DNA of 64,000 nucleotides, from positions 62,001 through 126,000 of the forward strand of contig NZ_HG942046.1 of assembly GCF_000612665.1 (NCBI RefSeq), written 5' to 3'. Within the stretch, counting starts at the first letter, position 1; every line of letters starts with the position of its first letter. A program made the translations under genes and the position numbers. The stretch is from Neobacillus dielmonensis (GTDB taxonomy: Bacteria; Bacillota; Bacilli; Bacillales; Cytobacillaceae). The notes below the pieces were generated by a model. That model saw only the letters and a program-made list of their open reading frames with translations. It had not been told where the DNA came from and made no database searches. Shown here in pieces: positions 57,382 through 64,000 of the stretch.

Positions 57382-60300
57382 TTGAGCGGTCTATCCTTAG
57401 GGAATAAAGAGCGATTCTTACTCTTGCTCCAGCAGCTTCAATTAACAGAGGATGCTGTGATGATCCACTTTAATAATGCACAAATTGAAAGACTATTAGT
57501 TGAAAAAAAGGCCAGGAAATGGCACTTTCAATTTTTATTTGAAAAAATCCTTCCATATCAGGTTTATATGCAATTTACTACGAGACTGGAGAAAACTTTT
57601 GCTGAAATTGCAAAAGTTTCATACCAAATAAATGTTTTGGATAAAACCATTACACCGCAATTAGTTATGGATTACTGGAATTACTGCATCCAGCATATCG
57701 AAGGAATTGCACCACCTCTATTAAAATTACTCAGCGAACAATTGCCGCAAATCAGTGGAAGTAAGCTAACCATTTCCGTTCACAATGATGCAGAAGGGCT
57801 CACCTTAAAACGAAAATATGGGAATGTGATAAGCGATATCTATCAATCCTTCGGTTTCCCTCCTGTTTCATTTGAAACGGAATTAAGAAGTGATGAAACA
57901 AATGAGGAATACCAAAAGTTCTTAGAAGCCAAGCAAAAGGAAGATTCTGAACGTGCCTTATTAGCGATGGTTGAGATGCAAAAGAAAGATGCTGAGAAAG
58001 ACTCATCCGGTTCAAATGCACCAGAGGGTCCGCTTTCCATTGGGCTTACGATTAAAGATGATAGTGAGATGAGAAGTTTAATTGAGATCGTTGATGAAGA
58101 ACGTCGGATTGTCGCAGAGGGGTATATCTTTGACGCAGAAATACGCGAATTAAGAAGTGGCCGTTCACTTTTGACCTTTAAAATGACGGACTACACTAGC
58201 TCCATCATAGTTAAAATGTTTTCTCGTGATAAAGAAGATGCTGCCCAATTTGCCCGCGTAAAAAAAGGCATGTGGGTTAAAGTTAGGGGAAGTATCCAAA
58301 ACGACACATTTGTTCGTGATCTAGTCATGATTGCAAATGATATCAATGAGTTCAAGCCAATTGGACGCAAAGATACAGCACCTGAGGATGAGAAGCGTGT
58401 TGAATTGCACCTTCATTCACCAATGAGCCAAATGGATGCTGTTACGCCGGTTAGTACATTGGTAGCCCAAGCAGCGAAATGGGGCCATAAAGCCATCGCG
58501 ATTACCGATCATGCAGTAGCTCAATCGTTCCCAGAAGCATTTAGTTCCGGGAAGAAAAATGGTGTTAAAATCCTATATGGAGTAGAAGCTAATTTAGTAG
58601 ATGATGGTGTTCCAATTGCCTATAACGATGCCCATAGATTGTTGGCTGATGACACATTTGTTGTCTTTGACGTAGAAACTACTGGACTCTCAGCCGTATT
58701 TGATACCATTATCGAGCTTGCTGCTGTTAAGTTAAAAGGCGGAGAAATTATTGACCGCTTTGAATCATTTGCCAATCCACATCATCGGCTTAGCGCGACC
58801 ACTATCAATTTAACTGGCATTACGGATGATATGGTCCAAAATGCCCCGGATGTACCAGAAGTCCTGCAAAGGTTTCATGATTGGGTCGGAGATGCCGTTT
58901 TAGTTGCCCATAATGCGTCGTTCGATATGGGATTTCTAAATGTGGGTTACAAAAATATGGGACTAGAGAAAGCTAAAAATCCAGTCATCGATACGCTTGA
59001 ATTAGGCCGTTTCCTTTATCCGGAAATGAAGAACCACCGTTTAAATACATTGGCGAAAAAGTTTGATATTGAATTAACCCAGCATCACCGCGCCATTTAC
59101 GATGCCGAGGCAACAGGATACCTGCTATTGAAAATGCTAAAGGATGCTACCGAAAAGAACATTGAATATCATGATCAATTCAATGAACATATGGGACAAG
59201 GAAATGCCTACCAAAGGGCTAGGCCATATCATTGTACATTGCTTGCTCAAACAGAGGCAGGATTAAAGAACCTGTTTAAAATTATATCGATTGCCCATCT
59301 TGAGTATTTTTACCGTGTACCACGTATTCCAAGATCTGTTTTGCAAAAATACAGGGAAGGTATTTTGGTTGGCTCCGCGTGTGATAAGGGAGAAGTATTT
59401 GAGGGTATGATGCAAAAATCTCCTGAGGAAGTGGAGGAAGCCGCCCGTTTTTATGACTATCTAGAAGTCATGCCAAAGGAAGTATATGCGCCATTATTAG
59501 AAATGGAATTGGTACGTGATCAAAAATCTTTGGAAAAGATCATAAGCAACATAGTAACCTTAGGTGATAAATTGGGAATACCAGTCGTAGCAACTGGAAA
59601 TGTCCATTATTTAAATGAGAATGATAAAATTTATCGGCAAATTCTCATCAATTCACAAGGCGGGGCCAATCCATTAAATCGCCATAAACTGCCTGACGTT
59701 CACTTTAGAACGACAAATGAAATGCTGGATGCTTTTGCTTTTCTAGGAAGTGAAAAGGCAAAAGAGATTGTTGTAACCAATACCAATAAAATTGCAGATA
59801 TGATTGATGAAATTAAACCGGTTAAAGATGACCTGTACACCCCAAAAATTGAAGGGGCCGAGGAGGAAATGCGCCGGATGAGCTATGTAATGGCCCACCA
59901 AATATACGGCGACCCGCTGCCGGAAATTGTCGAAGCCCGGCTCGAAAAGGAATTAAAAAGTATCATCGGCCACGGATTTGCCGTTATCTATTTGATTGCT
60001 CACAAGCTTGTAAAAAAATCGCTTAATGACGGTTATCTAGTTGGATCAAGGGGATCTGTCGGTTCCTCATTAGTGGCAACCATGTCGGAAATTACAGAGG
60101 TCAATCCGCTTCCGCCACATTATATCTGTCCGAATTGCAAGCATTCTGAATTCTTTAATGACGGTTCTGTCGGTTCGGGATTTGACCTGCCGGACAAAAA
60201 CTGTCCACAATGTGGTTCCGTCTATAAAAAGGATGGGCACGATATCCCATTTGAAACGTTCCTTGGCTTTAAAGGGGATAAGGTTCCGGATATTGACTTG

Positions 60301-61707
60301 AACTTTTCAGGGGAATATCAGCCAAGGGCACATAACTATACAAAGGTGTTGTTCGGTGAGGATAATGTGTATCGGGCAGGAACAATCGGCACAGTTGCGG
60401 ATAAGACAGCATTTGGATATGTAAGGGCCTATCAACAGGAAAACAATCTGCAAATCCGTAATGCTGAAGTGGAAAGACTTGCTTCAGGCTGTACAGGCGT
60501 AAAAAGAACGACCGGCCAGCACCCTGGAGGCATCATTGTTATTCCCGATTATATGGATGTATTTGATTTTAGCCCCATTCAATTCCCGGCAGATGATCGA
60601 AACTCTGAATGGCGGACAACCCATTTCGACTTCCATTCTATCCATGATAACGTGCTTAAACTGGATATTCTGGGACACGATGATCCGACTGTTATTAGGA
60701 TGCTTCAGGATTTGAGTGGAATCGACCCGAAAACCATACCAACGGATGACCCTGAAGTCATGAAGATTTTCAGCAGTACCGAATCACTTGGAGTAACAGA
60801 ACAACAAATCATGTGCAAAACAGGAACATTAGGTATTCCTGAGTTCGGAACAAGGTTTGTCCGGCAGATGCTGGAGGATACAAAACCGACCACTTTTTCT
60901 GAGCTCGTGCAAATATCCGGATTATCACATGGTACAGATGTTTGGCTGGGAAATGCTCAAGAATTGATTCAAAACCAGACTTGTAACTTGAGTGAAGTAA
61001 TTGGATGCCGTGACGACATTATGGTGTATTTAATTTATCAAGGTCTAGAACCTTCTTTTGCTTTTAAAATTATGGAGTCAGTCCGTAAAGGAAAAGGGTT
61101 AACGGATGAAATGGAAGCGGAAATGCGACGGAACGAAGTGCCAGAATGGTATATTGATTCATGCAAAAAGATTAAATATATGTTCCCTAAAGCCCACGCC
61201 GCAGCATATGTACTAATGGCCGTAAGAATTGCTTATTTTAAGGTCCATTTACCATTATTATATTATGCAGCTTATTTCACTGTCCGTGCTGAAGACTTTG
61301 ATCTTGAAACGATGACTAAAGGCCCGGAAGCGATTCGGGCTAAAATCGAGGAAATTAATGCAAAAGGGCTAGATGCGTCTAATAAGGAAAAAAGCTTATT
61401 AACCGTACTCGAACTTGCCTTGGAAATGACGGAAAGAGGTTACACCTTCCAAAATTATGACTTATACAAATCAGCAGCAGCGGAATTTATTATTGATGGA
61501 AACACGTTGATTCCGCCATTTAATTCCATTCCGGGTCTTGGAACGAACGCTGCAGTTAACATAGTGAGAGCTAGAGAGGATGGCGAGTTCCTTTCTAAGG
61601 AAGATTTGCAGCAGCGTGGAAAAGTGTCTAAAACCATCCTGGAATATTTGGACAATCAAGGCTGTCTGGAATCCCTGCCGGAACAAAATCAGCTTTCTCT
61701 GTTCTAG
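57382..61707 (+). CDS. polC: DNA polymerase III PolC-type, alpha subunit
   Basis: Replicative leading-strand polymerase of low-GC Gram-positives. TTG 57382 ([12 protein letters not shown]) follows GGGAGAGAG and gives 1441 residues; an in-frame ATG at 57367 overlaps that RBS. Seen: N-terminal and OB domains, PHP motif [14 protein letters not shown], an inserted 3'-5' exonuclease (DVETTG with Asp430 and Glu432), zinc cysteines at 916, 919, 941 and 944, palm carboxylates Asp970 and Asp972 in DIDLNFSG, and the C-terminal QNQLSLF, a plausible clamp-binding end. Confidence 0.97.
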   Translation: MSGLSLGNKERFLLLLQQLQLTEDAVMIHFNNAQIERLLVEKKARKWHFQFLFEKILPYQVYMQFTTRLEKTFAEIAKVSYQINVLDKTITPQLVMDYWNYCIQHIEGIAPPLLKLLSEQLPQISGSKLTISVHNDAEGLTLKRKYGNVISDIYQSFGFPPVSFETELRSDETNEEYQKFLEAKQKEDSERALLAMVEMQKKDAEKDSSGSNAPEGPLSIGLTIKDDSEMRSLIEIVDEERRIVAEGYIFDAEIRELRSGRSLLTFKMTDYTSSIIVKMFSRDKEDAAQFARVKKGMWVKVRGSIQNDTFVRDLVMIANDINEFKPIGRKDTAPEDEKRVELHLHSPMSQMDAVTPVSTLVAQAAKWGHKAIAITDHAVAQSFPEAFSSGKKNGVKILYGVEANLVDDGVPIAYNDAHRLLADDTFVVFDVETTGLSAVFDTIIELAAVKLKGGEIIDRFESFANPHHRLSATTINLTGITDDMVQNAPDVPEVLQRFHDWVGDAVLVAHNASFDMGFLNVGYKNMGLEKAKNPVIDTLELGRFLYPEMKNHRLNTLAKKFDIELTQHHRAIYDAEATGYLLLKMLKDATEKNIEYHDQFNEHMGQGNAYQRARPYHCTLLAQTEAGLKNLFKIISIAHLEYFYRVPRIPRSVLQKYREGILVGSACDKGEVFEGMMQKSPEEVEEAARFYDYLEVMPKEVYAPLLEMELVRDQKSLEKIISNIVTLGDKLGIPVVATGNVHYLNENDKIYRQILINSQGGANPLNRHKLPDVHFRTTNEMLDAFAFLGSEKAKEIVVTNTNKIADMIDEIKPVKDDLYTPKIEGAEEEMRRMSYVMAHQIYGDPLPEIVEARLEKELKSIIGHGFAVIYLIAHKLVKKSLNDGYLVGSRGSVGSSLVATMSEITEVNPLPPHYICPNCKHSEFFNDGSVGSGFDLPDKNCPQCGSVYKKDGHDIPFETFLGFKGDKVPDIDLNFSGEYQPRAHNYTKVLFGEDNVYRAGTIGTVADKTAFGYVRAYQQENNLQIRNAEVERLASGCTGVKRTTGQHPGGIIVIPDYMDVFDFSPIQFPADDRNSEWRTTHFDFHSIHDNVLKLDILGHDDPTVIRMLQDLSGIDPKTIPTDDPEVMKIFSSTESLGVTEQQIMCKTGTLGIPEFGTRFVRQMLEDTKPTTFSELVQISGLSHGTDVWLGNAQELIQNQTCNLSEVIGCRDDIMVYLIYQGLEPSFAFKIMESVRKGKGLTDEMEAEMRRNEVPEWYIDSCKKIKYMFPKAHAAAYVLMAVRIAYFKVHLPLLYYAAYFTVRAEDFDLETMTKGPEAIRAKIEEINAKGLDASNKEKSLLTVLELALEMTERGYTFQNYDLYKSAAAEFIIDGNTLIPPFNSIPGLGTNAAVNIVRAREDGEFLSKEDLQQRGKVSKTILEYLDNQGCLESLPEQNQLSLF

Positions 61708-61739
61708 GGAGTGTTAACACCTTGTTACAGGGATAACAT

Positions 61740-61768
61740 TTGCAAGTACCTGTTGATTATGTTATAGT
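61740..61768 (+). promoter_or_regulatory. Promoter of rimP-nusA operon
   Basis: TTGCAA 61740-61745 and TATAGT 61763-61768 with a 17-base spacer, just downstream of polC. It gives a leader of about 135 bases before rimP. Confidence 0.7.
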
Positions 61769-61792
61769 TTTATTGGAAATACTAAGAAATAC

Positions 61793-61831
61793 TCTCGTGA
61801 ACAAGAGTGGGGACCCTCCCACTCTTTCGTG
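61793..61831 (+). ncRNA. rimP leader hairpin
   Basis: 9-bp stem AAGAGTGGG 61803-61811 / CCCACTCTT 61818-61826 with loop of six bases, flanked by CTCGTG and CGTG. The T-run after it is poor. A conserved rimP-leader RNA is known from computational surveys of Bacillales at this site; assignment here is by position and the hairpin. It may act as an attenuator for the NusA operon. Confidence 0.55.
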
Positions 61832-61912
61832 TTGTTTAAGTGGTTTTCTTCATTCATTTTTAATGGCATTTGAAATAACTACATAGAATATGGGTGGAAA
61901 AGGAGGTCTAAC

Positions 61913-62383
61913 ATGAGCAAAATTACAGAAGTGGTAGAAGAGCTGGCTGCACCAATTTTTCAAGAACTTAACTTGGAATTAGTGGATATTGAGTATGTGA
62001 AGGAAGGAAAAAGCTGGTTTCTTCGCGTATATATCGATAAAGAAACAGGAGTAGATATTGAAGATTGTGGTCTTGTCAGCGAACGGCTAAGCGAAAAGCT
62101 TGATGAGGTCGATCCTATTCCTCATAACTATTTTCTTGAAGTATCATCACCTGGAGCAGAGCGTCCATTAAAAAAAGAAAAAGATTTTCTTAAAGCAATT
62201 GGGAAAAATGTCTTTATCAAAACATATGAGCCTATAAATGGGGAGAAAACGTTTGAAGGGACCTTACTTGAATATGACGGACAGATTGTAAAAGTGGAAG
62301 TCAAAATTAAGACCCGGAAGAAAACGATTGAAATACCTGTTGAAAAAATGGCTAATGCACGCCTGGCTGTTACTTTTTCATAG
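61913..62383 (+). CDS. rimP: Ribosome maturation factor RimP
   Basis: 30S assembly factor of 156 residues. Seen: [54 protein letters not shown] and the C-terminal SH3-like domain (about 92-155). RBS AAAGGAGGTC is near perfect. Confidence 0.96.
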   Translation: MSKITEVVEELAAPIFQELNLELVDIEYVKEGKSWFLRVYIDKETGVDIEDCGLVSERLSEKLDEVDPIPHNYFLEVSSPGAERPLKKEKDFLKAIGKNVFIKTYEPINGEKTFEGTLLEYDGQIVKVEVKIKTRKKTIEIPVEKMANARLAVTFS

Positions 62384-62473
62384 AAAAGCGAAGAACAATA
62401 GCCACTAGGGCGCTGGAACATGAAAAATCTCAAAGTTGAAAAATAAAATATAAGGATAGGGGGATACAAACAA

Positions 62474-63595
62474 ATGAGCAGCGAATTATTAGATGCTCTT
62501 ACAATACTGGAAAAAGAAAAAGGCATTTCCAGAGACGTGTTAACTGATGCGATTGAAGCTGCACTTATTTCGGCATACCGCCGCAATTTCAATCAGGCAC
62601 AAAACGTAAGAATTGACCTTAATTTACAAACAGGAACGATGCGTGTGTTTGCGCGTAAAGAAGTAGTAGATGAAGTTTTTGATCCTCGTCTGGAAATATC
62701 TATTGAGGATGCAAGAAGACTTAATCCCAACTATCAAGTAGAAGATGTTGTCGAGATGGAAGTGACTCCAAAAGATTTTGGTAGAATCGCAGCCCAAACC
62801 GCCAAACAAGTGGTTACCCAACGTGTTAGGGAAGCTGAGAGAGGGATTATCTATTCCGAATTTATTGATCGTGAAGAAGATATAATGACTGGCATTGTAC
62901 AAAGGCTTGACTCCAAGTTTATTTATGTAAGCCTTGGGAAAATTGAGGCGTTATTGCCGGTGAATGAACAAATGCCAAATGAACGATACAAGCCGCATGA
63001 TCGCATTAAGGTGTTTATCACGAAAGTGGAAAAAACAACGAAGGGACCGCAAATTTTTGTATCCCGTACACATCCCGGTCTCTTGAAACGCCTGTTTGAG
63101 ATTGAAGTGCCGGAAATATACGATGGCACAGTTGAAATTAAATCGGTTGCTCGTGAAGCTGGAGACCGCTCGAAAATATCAGTCCACTCTGATAATCCAG
63201 AAGTGGACCCAGTCGGAGCTTGTGTTGGGCCAAAAGGCGCAAGAGTACAGGCTGTCGTAAATGAATTAAAAGGTGAAAAAATTGATATTGTAAAATGGTC
63301 TGATGACCCAGTTGTTTTCGTTGCAAATGCACTTAGTCCGTCTAAAGTTCTTGACGTAATGGTTAGTGAAGCGGAGAAAGCAACCACAGTCGTGGTGCCG
63401 GATTATCAATTATCTCTTGCTATCGGCAAACGTGGACAAAATGCCCGGCTGGCCGCGAAATTAACTGGTTGGAAAATAGATATTAAATCTGAATCAGAAG
63501 CTCGTGAAAAGGGAATCTATCCTCGTGAGGAAACAATTAGGTTGTTTGATGAACCTGTTGAGCCAGATTTTGATTATGACGAAGAGCTAGAATAA
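62474..63595 (+). CDS. nusA: Transcription termination/antitermination factor NusA
   Basis: Binds RNA polymerase and modulates pausing, termination and rRNA transcription. 373 residues. Seen: N-terminal RNA polymerase-binding domain (about 1-130, [20 protein letters not shown]), an S1 domain (about 133-200), then KH1 ([19 protein letters not shown]) and KH2 ([20 protein letters not shown]). The C-terminal acidic repeats of E. coli are absent, as in other Firmicutes. It ends in an acidic tail DFDYDEELE. Confidence 0.97.
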   Translation: MSSELLDALTILEKEKGISRDVLTDAIEAALISAYRRNFNQAQNVRIDLNLQTGTMRVFARKEVVDEVFDPRLEISIEDARRLNPNYQVEDVVEMEVTPKDFGRIAAQTAKQVVTQRVREAERGIIYSEFIDREEDIMTGIVQRLDSKFIYVSLGKIEALLPVNEQMPNERYKPHDRIKVFITKVEKTTKGPQIFVSRTHPGLLKRLFEIEVPEIYDGTVEIKSVAREAGDRSKISVHSDNPEVDPVGACVGPKGARVQAVVNELKGEKIDIVKWSDDPVVFVANALSPSKVLDVMVSEAEKATTVVVPDYQLSLAIGKRGQNARLAAKLTGWKIDIKSESEAREKGIYPREETIRLFDEPVEPDFDYDEELE

Positions 63596-63612
63596 GTTTG
63601 GGGTGAATAATC

Positions 63613-63897
63613 GTGAACACGAAAAGAAAAGTTCCGATGCGCAAATGTGTGGCAACCGGTGAAATGAAACCGAAAAAAGAACTCGTTCGCATTGTTCGCT
63701 CAAAAGAAGGCGAAGTATCTATCGATTTAACAGGGAAAAAATCCGGCAGAGGAGCTTACTTATCCAAAGATAAGGAGGCAGTCCTGCTGGCAAAGAAAAA
63801 AAATATCCTATCCAATCATTTAGAAGTGTCAATAGATGAAACTCTTTATGATGAACTTCTTAAACTGATTGAAAAGGAGAACGGGTCTGCCAAATGA
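63613..63897 (+). CDS. ylxR: YlxR (RnpM) RNA-binding protein
   Basis: Small basic protein of 94 residues. The B. subtilis homologue (RnpM) has been reported to bind RNase P RNA and modulate its activity. Seen: MRKCVATGEMKPKKELVRIV and the DLTGKKSGRGAYLSKD block. GTG start 17 bases after nusA. Its TGA overlaps the ylxQ ATG. Confidence 0.92.
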   Translation: MNTKRKVPMRKCVATGEMKPKKELVRIVRSKEGEVSIDLTGKKSGRGAYLSKDKEAVLLAKKKNILSNHLEVSIDETLYDELLKLIEKENGSAK

Positions 63898-64000
63898 GAC
63901 AAAATCAATGGATGTCTTTTTTAGGGTTGGCCAATCGAGCACGGAAAATCATATCAGGTGAAGAGTTAACTGTGAAGCAAATTCGCAGTGGGAATGCTAA
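63894..64000 (+). CDS. ylxQ: L7Ae-family ribosomal protein YlxQ (3' truncated)
   Basis: The first 35 codons of an L7Ae/L30e-type RNA-binding protein, cut by the window end. Seen: MRQNQWMSFLGLANRARKII and SGEELTVKQIRSG, the typical N-terminal helix and strand of this family. It overlaps ylxR by four bases (ATGA) with GGAG upstream. It normally precedes infB. Confidence 0.88.
   Translation, partial: MRQNQWMSFLGLANRARKIISGEELTVKQIRSGNA

Noticed and set aside
62923..63387. 154-codon reverse-strand ORF over nusA
   Set aside because: Antisense shadow of the NusA KH region.

Overview
This window is a stretch of core chromosome from a low-GC Gram-positive, endospore-forming member of the Bacillaceae. 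Gene order follows the Bacillus subtilis 168 segment from yloB to ylxQ almost gene for gene. The 27-codon sporulation gene spoVM, remA, codY, prpC/prkC, fapR and the hslV type all fit a Bacillus-like host. The window alone does not fix the genus. Almost all genes are on the + strand; only rpmB is on the - strand. The first gene (yloB) is cut at its 5' end and the last (ylxQ) at its 3' end.

Layout. 1-4155: calcium ATPase (partial), YicC-type endoribonuclease, RemA, guanylate kinase, RNA polymerase omega. 4350-16252: one long, tightly packed series, coaBC-priA-def-fmt-rsmB-rlmN-prpC-prkC-rsgA-rpe. It covers coenzyme A synthesis, replication restart, N-formylmethionine handling, rRNA modification, Ser/Thr phosphorylation signalling and ribosome assembly. 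16303-17516: thiN, spoVM and the reverse-strand rpmB. 17795-27322: the Asp23-like yloU with the DAK-domain gene yloV, serine dehydratase (sdaAB-sdaAA), recG, then the FapR-controlled lipid block fapR-plsX-fabD-fabG-acpP. 27574-40100: RNase III, SMC, SRP receptor, YlxM, SRP54, S16, KhpA, YlqD, RimM, TrmD, L19, signal peptidase I, RbgA and RNase HII. These serve mainly chromosome organisation, protein targeting and ribosome maturation. 40600-49408: succinyl-CoA ligase, dprA, topA, hslVU and codY. 49605-57214: S2, EF-Ts, UMP kinase, ribosome recycling factor, then the cell-envelope lipid genes uppS-cdsA-dxr-rseP. 57382-64000: polC, then the rimP-nusA-ylxR-ylxQ operon head.

Departures from the B. 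subtilis order (recalled from memory) are the most informative part. ylqG/ylqH are missing between rnhB and sucC, where a GC-rich degenerate dispersed repeat sits instead. trmFO and xerC/codV are missing between topA and hslV, leaving a 515-base AT-rich gap. The flagellar/chemotaxis operon is missing between codY and rpsB. proS is missing between rseP and polC. Regulatory signals visible by eye include many intrinsic terminators, a FapR operator over the fapR start region, a catabolite-responsive-element match at sucC, a nested-stem leader before rplS with a possible alternative pairing, and a leader hairpin before rimP.

I found no CRISPR array, prophage, insertion sequence, toxin or defence cassette, and no convincing undescribed system. 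The best candidates for something new are small: a 47-codon ORF filling the thiN-spoVM gap, an unusual HslV N-terminus, an 18-bp perfect palindrome upstream of yloU, and the structured repeat downstream of rnhB.
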